DNA of 12,539 bases from Eisenbergiella sp963559585 (lineage in GTDB: Bacteria; Bacillota; Clostridia; Lachnospirales; Lachnospiraceae): contig CAUWLJ010000097.1 in NCBI GenBank assembly GCA_963559585.1, positions 1 to 12,539 of the forward strand. Reading direction: 5' to 3'. Each line of letters starts with the position of its first letter. Within the stretch, counting starts at the first letter, position 1. Positions 6,812 to 12,539 of this stretch are shown one piece after another. The position numbers and the translations under genes are program-made. The notes beneath the pieces were generated by a model. The model searched no databases. It had not been told where the DNA came from and saw nothing but the letters and a program-made list of their open reading frames with translations.

Positions 6812-7492
6812 ATGGAAGAATGCAGAATCAGTAGCCTGTACGACCTGAAGGAGACGATTGCGGCTCCTCTGTTTGAGGGGGCGGTCTATCCATGGGAGCT
6901 TCTTCCCAGGATCAAGGATTTCATCATTGAACTGGGAAACAGCCTTCCGGCGGACAGGTTTGACCGGGTGGGAGAAAATATCTGGATCGCCAAAAGCGCC
7001 AGGGTGGCCCCCACGGCCTGTCTGAACGGCCCGCTGATCGTGGATGAAGAGGCCGAAATCCGCCACTGCGCGTTTGTGCGCGGCAGCGCCATTGTGGGAA
7101 AAGGCGCGGTGGTGGGCAATTCCACGGAGCTGAAAAACGTGATCCTGTTCAACAAGGTTCAGGTTCCCCATTACAATTATGTGGGTGACAGCATCCTGGG
7201 CTATCGCGCCCACATGGGGGCGGGTTCCATCACCTCCAATGTGAAAAGCGACAAGACCCTGGTGGCAGTGCGGTGCAGGGGAGAGGAATGCGCCACCGGG
7301 CTGAAAAAGTTCGGAGCCATGCTGGGAGACTGCGTGGAGGTGGGATGCAACAGCGTCCTGAACCCGGGAACGGTGGTGGGACGGGGGAGCAATATTTACC
7401 CCGCCTCCATGGTGCGCGGCTTCGTTCCTGCGGGATGTATTTATAAAAACAGGACGGAGATCGTGGAGAAAAATGGGAACGCCTGTTCATAA
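6812..7492 (+). CDS. Left-handed beta-helix (hexapeptide repeat) protein, possible acyl- or sugar-nucleotide transferase relative
   Basis: A 226-aa cytoplasmic protein. Residues 1-55 form a short alpha-helical N-terminal part (SLYDLKETIAAPLF, WELLPRIKDFI). Residues from about 56 to 205 carry irregular hexapeptide repeats (IWIAKSARVAPTA, LIVDEEAEIRHCAFVRGSAIVGKGAVVG) of the left-handed beta-helix fold. The segment HYNYVGDSILGYRAHMGAGSI (120-140) resembles the C-terminal acetyltransferase domain of GlmU, but there is no pyrophosphorylase domain, so GlmU function is not claimed. Such proteins are often annotated as UDP-GlcNAc pyrophosphorylase-like or acyltransferase. I prefer the ATG at 6812, which has GGAG (6802-6805) at 6-nt spacing; the in-frame ATG at 6800 would add MEIE but lacks a site. 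Its upstream region contains the three-hairpin element, and a terminator follows at 7541-7590. Confidence 0.8.
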   Translation: MEECRISSLYDLKETIAAPLFEGAVYPWELLPRIKDFIIELGNSLPADRFDRVGENIWIAKSARVAPTACLNGPLIVDEEAEIRHCAFVRGSAIVGKGAVVGNSTELKNVILFNKVQVPHYNYVGDSILGYRAHMGAGSITSNVKSDKTLVAVRCRGEECATGLKKFGAMLGDCVEVGCNSVLNPGTVVGRGSNIYPASMVRGFVPAGCIYKNRTEIVEKNGNACS

Positions 7493-7540
7493 ACACATTT
7501 TTCTGTGCATCAGATTTTCTCACTGATTTACGTTTCTTAC

Positions 7541-7590
7541 AGGGTGTACGCCGGGGCGGCAGCAGTCCAGCCGGGGCGTGCACCTTTTTT
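7541..7590 (+). terminator. Intrinsic terminator after the beta-helix gene
   Basis: GGTGTACGCC (7543-7552) pairs with GGCGTGCACC (7575-7584), with one G-U pair. A second inner stem, CGGC (7557-7560) with GCCG (7570-7573), closes the loop. Six T follow (7585-7590). This is a strong rho-independent terminator, 49 nt after the stop codon at 7492. Confidence 0.85.
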
Positions 7591-7614
7591 GCTGCTGTTC
7601 CTATCAGCTTTTAG

Positions 7615-7643
7615 TTGACGGATTCCCAAAAGGTGTGTATAGT
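7615..7643 (+). promoter_or_regulatory. Near-consensus promoter of the ABC importer operon
   Basis: TTGACG (7615-7620) and TATAGT (7638-7643) are separated by exactly 17 bp, close to the housekeeping sigma consensus. Transcription would start near 7650, leaving a leader of about 65 nt. The leader holds only a small GCGC-TGAA-GCGC hairpin (7671-7682). It is too short for a T-box or a known large riboswitch. Confidence 0.8.
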
Positions 7644-7715
7644 ATCAGTTAGACGCATTAACGCTTACACGCGCTGAAGCGCAAAAATAAAGGAAGAAAG
7701 AAAAGGGGAATTGTT

Positions 7716-8795
7716 ATGAGAAAGTTTATGGCATTTACGGCTGCATGCACCATGGCCGCCGCACTGCTGGCAGGCTGCGGCGGAGCCGCAGAGAGCACGG
7801 GAGCAGGACAGGCCTCCACTGAGGCTGCTGTGGAGGCCGGTGCACAGGAGACGGCTGCGCAGGAGCAGACAGAGGCTGCAGCCTCCGGTACGGAAAACGC
7901 GGCGGCAGAGGGAGAGTCTTATCTCATCGGCATCTGTCAGCTGGTGCAGCATGACGCTCTGGATGCTGCCACTCAGGGCTTCAAGGACGCTATGGTAGAG
8001 CTTCTGGGAGAGGACAGAGTGGTTTTTGACGAGCAGAACGCTTCCGGCGATTCCGCGGCCTGCGCCACCATCGTAAACCAGTTCGTTTCCTCTGAAGTGG
8101 ATCTGATCCTGGCAAACGCCACCGCATCCCTTCAGGCGGCAAGCGCGGCCACCAACACAATCCCGATTCTGGGGACTTCCATCACCGATTATGCCACGGC
8201 TCTGAATGCAGAGAACTGGACGGGCAGCTCCGGAACCAACATTTCCGGAACCTCAGACCTTGCGCCCCTTGAGGAGCAGGCCGCCATGCTGAACGAGCTG
8301 TTTCCGGATGCCAGGACGGTCGGCCTTCTTTACTGTTCCGCGGAGCCCAACTCCATCTACCAGGCGGACACCATACAGGCGGCTCTGGAAGAAATGGGCT
8401 ATACCTGTGAAACCTATACCTTTGCGGACTCCAATGATATTGCCTCTGTGGTGACCAATGCTGCAGGAGCCTGTGACGTGATCTACGTTCCCACAGATAA
8501 TACGGCGGCCTCCAACGTGGAAATTATCGACAATATCTGTCAGCCTGCCGGTGTTCCCGTGATTGCGGGAGAGGAAGGAGCCTGCAGGGGATGTGGTGTG
8601 GCAGCTCTTTCCATTAATTACTATGATATTGGATATAAAGCGGGAGAGATGGCAGTAGATATACTGGAAAACGGTGCTGATATTACCACAATGCCCATTC
8701 AGTCCGCGCCCAATGTGACCAGAAAGTATGTGGCCTCCCGCTGTGAGGCGCTGGGAATCGCCGTGCCTGAGGGCTATGAAGCCATTGCAGAATAA
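7716..8795 (+). CDS. ABC importer substrate-binding lipoprotein (TrpX-like, PF04392-type)
   Basis: Extracellular binding protein (359 aa) anchored to the membrane by lipid. The signal peptide (1-20) ends in the lipobox LLAGC with Cys21 as the lipidation site. Residues 22-70 form an Ala/Glu/Gly/Thr-rich linker, and the ligand-binding fold runs from about 72 to 355. The segment IGICQLVQHDALDAATQGFKDAM is typical of the ABC_sub_bind family (PF04392), which includes streptococcal TrpX. The ATG at 7716 has AGGGGAA upstream. It is the first gene after the promoter at 7615-7643 and is followed by permease and ATPase genes, giving a complete importer. Family members are linked to tryptophan or other amino acids, but the lack of a T-box means the substrate stays open. 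Confidence 0.9.
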   Translation: MRKFMAFTAACTMAAALLAGCGGAAESTGAGQASTEAAVEAGAQETAAQEQTEAAASGTENAAAEGESYLIGICQLVQHDALDAATQGFKDAMVELLGEDRVVFDEQNASGDSAACATIVNQFVSSEVDLILANATASLQAASAATNTIPILGTSITDYATALNAENWTGSSGTNISGTSDLAPLEEQAAMLNELFPDARTVGLLYCSAEPNSIYQADTIQAALEEMGYTCETYTFADSNDIASVVTNAAGACDVIYVPTDNTAASNVEIIDNICQPAGVPVIAGEEGACRGCGVAALSINYYDIGYKAGEMAVDILENGADITTMPIQSAPNVTRKYVASRCEALGIAVPEGYEAIAE

Positions 8796-8821
8796 GGGAT
8801 GCCTTTGGGAGGAAAGAAAAA

Positions 8822-9751
8822 GTGAATTTTGCAGCGCTGTTCAATGCACTTCCGGGAGCCTGCGCCCAGGGGCTGATCTGGGGAATCATGGCGATCGGAG
8901 TCTATATTACCTATAAAATCCTGGATCTGGCCGACCTGACCGTGGACGGAACCATGTGCACAGGGGGTGCGGTCTGCATCATGATGATGCTGAACGGCCA
9001 CTCTGTGGGAGTATCCCTTTTTGCAGCTTTCCTGGCCGGAATGCTGGCCGGGCTTGTGACAGGGATTTTCCATACCACAATGGGGATCCCTGCTATCCTG
9101 GCGGGCATCCTCACCCAGCTGGGCCTGTATTCCATCAACTTAAGAATTATGGACAACAGGGCCAATCAGGCCATTGCAGTGGATAAGTATGAGCTTCTGG
9201 TTTCCCTGCGGTACGTGAAGGACGTGCCTTTTTATCAGAATACCATCCTGATCTGCCTGGTGCTGATCGTGGTGCTGGTGGCCGCCCTGTACTGGTTCTT
9301 CGGAACCGAGCTGGGCTGCTCCATCCGCGCCACAGGCTCCAATCAGAGCATGTCCAGAGCCCAGGGGATCAACACCGATTTCTGTAAGATCCTGGGTCTG
9401 ATGCTCTCCAACGGGATCGTGGCTTTTGCCAGCGCCCTTTACGCCCAGTACCAGGGCTTTGCGGATGTAAACATGGGCCGGGGAGCCATCGTTATCGGTC
9501 TGGCTGCCGTGATCATCGGCGAGGTAGTGTTCGGCCGTGTGCGTGGAAATTTTGCTTTCAAGCTGGTGAGCGTGGCTTTGGGAGCCATCATCTATTATCT
9601 GGTGATCCAGGTGGTTCTCTGGCTGGGCCTCAACTCCAACGACTTAAAGCTCCTGTCTGCCCTGGTGGTGGCTGTTTTCCTGGCCATTCCCTATATCAAG
9701 GGAAAATATTTTGCCAAACCCGTAAAAAAAGGAGGTGCGCCCCGTGCTTGA
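8822..9751 (+). CDS. ABC importer permease (TrpY-like, BPD_transp_2 family)
   Basis: Membrane subunit (309 aa) of the importer, from the branched-chain amino acid/ribose-type permease family (PF02653). It is hydrophobic through most of its length, with about eight to nine membrane segments. The N-terminal segment GIMAIGVYITYKILDLADLTVDGT and the loop GCSIRATGSNQSMSRAQGIN, probably the ATPase-contact region, are characteristic of permeases paired with PF04392 binding proteins. The C-terminus is basic (KGKYFAKPVKKGG), consistent with a cytoplasmic end. The start is GTG at 8822, with GGGAGG at 8807-8812; the gap to the binding-protein gene is 26 nt. The 3' end overlaps the ATPase start by 8 nt, so the two are likely translationally coupled. 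Confidence 0.92.
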   Translation: MNFAALFNALPGACAQGLIWGIMAIGVYITYKILDLADLTVDGTMCTGGAVCIMMMLNGHSVGVSLFAAFLAGMLAGLVTGIFHTTMGIPAILAGILTQLGLYSINLRIMDNRANQAIAVDKYELLVSLRYVKDVPFYQNTILICLVLIVVLVAALYWFFGTELGCSIRATGSNQSMSRAQGINTDFCKILGLMLSNGIVAFASALYAQYQGFADVNMGRGAIVIGLAAVIIGEVVFGRVRGNFAFKLVSVALGAIIYYLVIQVVLWLGLNSNDLKLLSALVVAVFLAIPYIKGKYFAKPVKKGGAPRA

Positions 9752-10541
9752 ACTGAAAGGAATCTGCAAAACCTTTAATGCGGGCACTGTGAATGAAAAG
9801 ACCGCGCTGAACAGCCTGAACTTAAGCCTGAAGGATGGGGATTTCGTCACCGTGATCGGCGGAAACGGCGCCGGGAAGTCCACCATGCTGAACGCGGTGG
9901 CAGGCGTTTTCCCGGTGGATGAGGGAACCATCACCGTGGACGGCGTGAACGTGACCAGGCTTCCTGAATACAAAAGGGCAAAATATCTGGGCCGCGTCTT
10001 TCAGGATCCCATGACGGGAACCGCCGCCAACATGCAGATCGAGGAAAACCTGGCGCTGGCCGCCCGCCGGGGCAGCCACAGGACGCTGCGTCCTGGCATC
10101 AGCCAGAAGGAGCGGGAGCTGTATCAGGAAAAGCTGAAGATCCTGGGCCTTGGCCTGGAATTCCGCATGACCAGCAAGGTGGGCCTTCTCTCCGGCGGCC
10201 AGCGCCAGGCCCTCACCCTGCTTATGGCCACCCTAAAAAGCCCCAGGCTCCTGCTTCTGGACGAGCACACGGCAGCCCTTGATCCCAAGACCGCAGCCAA
10301 GGTGCTTGAGGTGACGGAACGCATCGTGGAACAGGATCACCTCACCACCCTGATGATCACCCACAACATGAAGGACGCCATTGCCCACGGCAACCGCCTG
10401 ATCATGATGCACGAGGGGCGGGTCATCTACGACGTGGAGGGCGAAGAGAAGAAGAAGCTCCAGGTATCCGATCTCCTCAGAAAATTTGAACAGGCCAGCG
10501 GCAGCGAGCTTGCCAACGATAGAATGATGCTGACTTCATAA
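9744..10541 (+). CDS. ABC importer ATP-binding protein (TrpZ-like)
   Basis: ATPase subunit (265 aa) that energises the importer encoded by the two preceding genes. Walker A is GGNGAGKST (39-47), the Q-loop glutamine is Gln87, the signature is LSGGQRQALTLLMA (149-162), and Walker B with D-loop is LLLLDEHTAALDP (169-181), followed by switch His207. DEHTAALD, rather than the common DEPxxALD, is frequent in this transporter group. The start is taken as GTG at 9744, 8 nt after an excellent AAAGGAGG (9728-9735); a GTG at 9735 lies inside that site and is unlikely to be used. The gene ends the operon. No clear terminator follows before the inverted-repeat element at 10565. Confidence 0.93.
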   Translation: MLELKGICKTFNAGTVNEKTALNSLNLSLKDGDFVTVIGGNGAGKSTMLNAVAGVFPVDEGTITVDGVNVTRLPEYKRAKYLGRVFQDPMTGTAANMQIEENLALAARRGSHRTLRPGISQKERELYQEKLKILGLGLEFRMTSKVGLLSGGQRQALTLLMATLKSPRLLLLDEHTAALDPKTAAKVLEVTERIVEQDHLTTLMITHNMKDAIAHGNRLIMMHEGRVIYDVEGEEKKKLQVSDLLRKFEQASGSELANDRMMLTS

Positions 10542-10564
10542 TCTGGCGGCAAAACTGTAATGTC

Positions 10565-10708
10565 AGTTACTGTTCACGGCAGGCCCGTAAACAGTAACTT
10601 TCGCGGGCCTATTGAAAGTTTTTGCTGCGCAAAAGAGGCCCGCTCACTCCTGAATCACATTCTTACGCCTCAAACGGCAGGCGTTTGAGGCTGCTGTGAA
10701 CAGTAACT
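10565..10708. repeat. 144-bp element with 18-bp terminal inverted repeats, MITE- or REP-like
   Basis: AGTTACTGTTCACGGCAG (10565-10582) matches the inverted sequence at 10691-10708 with one difference that pairs as G-U. Nested inside are AGGCCCG (10581-10587) or AGGCCCGC (10636-10643), each able to pair with the CGGGCCT at 10604-10610; the second encloses a TTTTGC-TGC-GCAAAA hairpin (10620-10634). There is also a 10-bp stem (10667-10676 with 10682-10691). The word AACAGTAAC or its inverse occurs three times. No coding frame fits inside. This looks like a non-autonomous mobile or REP-like repeat, but copy number cannot be judged here. It fills the first half of the 358-bp gene-free stretch 10542-10899. 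Confidence 0.65.
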
Positions 10709-10723
10709 AGTGTCACCAAAACT

Positions 10724-10753
10724 TTGACAATTTTTTTAAAAGGACTGGATTTT
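10724..10753 (+). promoter_or_regulatory. Weak promoter candidate for the scaffold/GGGtGRT genes
   Basis: A perfect -35 box TTGACA (10724-10729) is followed after 18 bp by GATTTT (10748-10753), a poor -10 match. If used, the leader would be about 140 nt. The same TGACA can also pair with TGTCA (10711-10715) ahead of seven T (10731-10737), so a weak terminator is an alternative reading. Confidence 0.3.
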
Positions 10754-10790
10754 TAACCGGAAATATGAGAGAATGAGTCGAGCGATTGGG

Positions 10791-10858
10791 GACAGGCATT
10801 TTTGCGTCCATTTATGCAGAGGCCTGTTGACGCGGGCGCTCCGGCGCTCCGGTGCGCC
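10791..10858 (+). promoter_or_regulatory. Structured GC-rich leader before the scaffold gene
   Basis: ACAGGC (10792-10797) pairs with GCCTGT (10822-10827). The octamer GGCGCTCC is tandemly repeated (10835-10850), and the second copy's GGCGC (10843-10847) pairs with GCGCC (10854-10858). This lies in the presumed leader, 40 nt before the start codon at 10900. No known riboswitch class is recognised. Confidence 0.3.
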
Positions 10859-10899
10859 TGTGCATACAATGCAATCTACATATCGAAAGGAGTTTTCAC

Positions 10900-11592
10900 A
10901 TGATCTATTCAAAAGAAGTTGAAGAAATGTGTCCAGTAGCACAAGGCGTTGCTCACGGCTGTGCTCCGATCCCTGAAGAAGCAAAATGGGTAAAATCCAA
11001 AGAAGTAAAAGATATTTCCGGCCTGACCCACGGCGTGGGCTGGTGCGCTCCCCAGCAGGGCGCCTGCAAGCTGACCCTGAATGTAAAAGAGGGCATTATC
11101 CAGGAAGCACTGGTTGAGACCATCGGATGCTCCGGAATGACCCACTCCGCCGCTATGGCTGCTGAGATCCTTCCCGGAAGAACCGTTCTGGAGGCTTTGA
11201 ATACAGACCTTGTATGTGACGCTATCAATACTGCCATGAGAGAGCTGTTCCTTCAGATCGCTTACGGCAGAACCCAGAGCGCATTCTCTGAGGACGGGCT
11301 TCCCATCGGCGCAGGCCTGGAGGATCTGGGCAAGGGGTTAAGAAGCCAGGTTGGAACCATGTACGGAACCCTGAAGAAGGGCCCCCGTTATCTGGAAATG
11401 GCAGAGGGCTATGTAACAGGCATCGCTCTGGATGCAGACGACCAGATCATCGGTTACCAGTATGTAAGCCTTGGAAAGATGACCGACTTCATCAAGAAGG
11501 GCGACGATCCCAACACCGCATACGAGAAGGCAAAAGGCCAGTATGGACGTGTGGCAGATGCAGTTAAGATCATTGACCCCAGAAAAGAATAA
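10900..11592 (+). CDS. IscU/NifU-like iron-sulfur cluster assembly scaffold protein
   Basis: A 230-aa cytoplasmic protein of the NifU N-terminal/IscU type, on which Fe-S clusters are built or carried. By eye, GACKLTLNV (54-62) matches the first ligand region of IscU, GCSGMTHSAAMAAEILPGRTVLEA (76-99) the second, and LVCDAINTAM (104-113) the third, giving Cys56, Cys77 and Cys106 as likely ligands. The Asp that follows the first ligand in IscU (ACGD) is missing. Extra cysteines occur at 11, 21 and 49, and the protein is much longer than IscU (about 128 aa), with an added N-terminus and C-terminus. The ATG at 10900 has AAAGGAG seven nt upstream; a frame extension to 10852 has no site. The GGGtGRT gene starts 15 nt downstream. 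No cysteine desulfurase gene is in the window. Confidence 0.88.
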   Translation: MIYSKEVEEMCPVAQGVAHGCAPIPEEAKWVKSKEVKDISGLTHGVGWCAPQQGACKLTLNVKEGIIQEALVETIGCSGMTHSAAMAAEILPGRTVLEALNTDLVCDAINTAMRELFLQIAYGRTQSAFSEDGLPIGAGLEDLGKGLRSQVGTMYGTLKKGPRYLEMAEGYVTGIALDADDQIIGYQYVSLGKMTDFIKKGDDPNTAYEKAKGQYGRVADAVKIIDPRKE

Positions 11593-11607
11593 GAGGAGGC
11601 AGCAAAG

Positions 11608-12539
11608 ATGGCTTTATTTGAATCATATGAAAGACGTATTGATAAGATCAATGCTGTACTGAACAGCTACGGCATCGCTTCCCTCGAAGAAGCTGAGAAG
11701 ATCACCAAGGACGCAGGCCTTGACGTATATGAGCAGGTGAAGAAGATCCAGCCCATCTGTTTCGAGAACGCCTGCTGGGCTTACATTGTGGGTGCGGCTA
11801 TCGCGATCAAGAAGAACTGCAGGAAGGCTGCAGACGCAGCGGCAGCCATCGGTGAGGGACTTCAGTCCTTCTGTATCCCCGGCTCCGTTGCTGATACCCG
11901 TAAAGTGGGCCTTGGACACGGCAACCTGGGCAAGATGCTCCTGGAGGAGGATACCGAGTGCTTCTGCTTCCTGGCAGGCCATGAGTCCTTCGCAGCCGCT
12001 GAGGGCGCAATCGGTATCGCAGAGAAGGCAAACAAGGTTCGTCAGAAACCTCTGAGAGTTATCCTGAACGGACTTGGAAAGGATGCTGCGCAGATCATTT
12101 CCAGAATCAACGGCTTCACCTTCGTTGAGACCGAGTATGATCCTTATACCAACACGGTAAAGGAAGTATTCCGCAAGTCCTACTCCGAGGGGCTTCGCGC
12201 TAAGGTTAACTGCTACGGCGCAAACGATGTTCTGGAAGGCGTTGCGATCATGCACAAGGAAGGCGTTGACGTATCCATCACCGGAAACTCCACCAACCCC
12301 ACCAGATTCCAGCATCCCGTTGCAGGAACCTATAAGAAGGAGTGCCTGGAGCAGGGCAAGAAGTACTTCTCCGTTGCTTCCGGCGGCGGTACCGGACGTA
12401 CCCTGCATCCCGATAACATGGCGGCAGGCCCTGCATCCTACGGCATGACCGATACCATGGGACGTATGCACTCTGATGCACAGTTCGCCGGTTCCTCCTC
12501 CGTTCCCGCTCACGTAGAGATGATGGGACTGATTGGCGC
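11608..12539 (+). CDS. GGGtGRT family protein, partial at the window end
   Basis: The frame is open from the ATG at 11608 to the window edge (310 residues), so the C-terminus is missing. GAGGAGG lies just upstream (11593-11599). Residues 259-265 read GGGTGRT, the motif that names the GGGtGRT family (PF14057), whose biochemical role is, to my knowledge, unknown. Cysteines occur at 51, 56, 71, 89, 118, 120, 202 and 246, enough to bind a metal cluster, though this is inference. Other conserved-looking segments are GLGHGNLGKMLLEEDTECFC (101-120) and HPDNMAAGPASYGMTDTMGRMHSD (267-290). No signal peptide or membrane segment is seen. It follows the scaffold gene by 15 nt and was probably co-transcribed with it, which suggests that it receives or helps build an Fe-S cluster. 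Frequent AAC, AAG, ATC, GTT and GCT codons suggest high expression. Confidence 0.9.
   Translation, partial: MALFESYERRIDKINAVLNSYGIASLEEAEKITKDAGLDVYEQVKKIQPICFENACWAYIVGAAIAIKKNCRKAADAAAAIGEGLQSFCIPGSVADTRKVGLGHGNLGKMLLEEDTECFCFLAGHESFAAAEGAIGIAEKANKVRQKPLRVILNGLGKDAAQIISRINGFTFVETEYDPYTNTVKEVFRKSYSEGLRAKVNCYGANDVLEGVAIMHKEGVDVSITGNSTNPTRFQHPVAGTYKKECLEQGKKYFSVASGGGTGRTLHPDNMAAGPASYGMTDTMGRMHSDAQFAGSSSVPAHVEMMGLIG

Noticed and set aside
7559..7597. Antiterminator pairing GCAGCA (7559-7564) with TGCTGC (7590-7595) across the terminator
   Set aside because: The pairing is short and much weaker than the terminator stem, and there is no sign of a sensing domain.
10542..10899. CRISPR-like array suggested by the repeated GTTACTGTT/AACAGTAAC words
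   Set aside because: The copies are inverted, unequally spaced and part of hairpins; there are no regular direct repeats with unique spacers and no cas genes.
11623..12513. A 296-codon open frame on the minus strand at the right end
   Set aside because: The plus-strand frame from 11608 encodes the GGGtGRT protein with a good ribosome binding site; the reverse frame is its shadow.

Overview
The window looks like chromosomal DNA from a Clostridia member, most likely Lachnospiraceae. The grounds are a moderately high GC content, strong GGAGG-type ribosome binding sites, Clostridia-like protein sequences, and above all an IscU-like scaffold gene followed by a GGGtGRT-family gene, a pair I associate with that group. 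The organism assignment is inference.

Layout. (1) Bases 1-1652: a possible terminator of an off-window gene, then a minus-strand NitT/TauT-type ABC importer pair (permease 77-895, ATPase 885-1652, overlapping by 11 nt). No binding-protein gene for it is visible. (2) Bases 1653-1888: a divergent intergenic region with small inverted repeats, a strong promoter (TTGCAG-17 bp-TACTAT) and a leader that can fold in two competing ways. (3) Bases 1889-6620: a plus-strand run of argH (argininosuccinate lyase), asd (archaeal/fungal-type aspartate-semialdehyde dehydrogenase) and a TTG-initiated type IA topoisomerase (topoisomerase III-like). Gaps are small and no terminator lies between them, so they are probably one operon. 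A perfect 30-bp palindrome lies inside the topoisomerase gene. (4) Bases 6621-7590: an intergenic block of three consecutive hairpins bounded by a 10-bp direct repeat, then a left-handed beta-helix (hexapeptide) protein gene and a clear intrinsic terminator. (5) Bases 7615-10541: a near-consensus promoter and a three-gene ABC importer (lipoprotein binding protein, permease, ATPase) of the TrpXYZ-like, PF04392-linked type; its substrate cannot be read from the sequence. (6) Bases 10542-10899: a 358-bp gene-free stretch with a 144-bp element bounded by 18-bp terminal inverted repeats, a weak promoter candidate and a GC-rich leader. (7) Bases 10900-12539: an IscU-like Fe-S scaffold gene and a GGGtGRT-family gene that runs off the window end.

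How the genes fit together. argH and asd serve arginine and aspartate-family amino acid synthesis, and the two ABC systems are importers, so much of the window is amino-acid or small-nutrient metabolism. The most promising uncharacterised system is the scaffold/GGGtGRT pair. The most unusual DNA features are the two structured intergenic elements (6661-6808 and 10565-10708) and the palindrome at 5320-5349.
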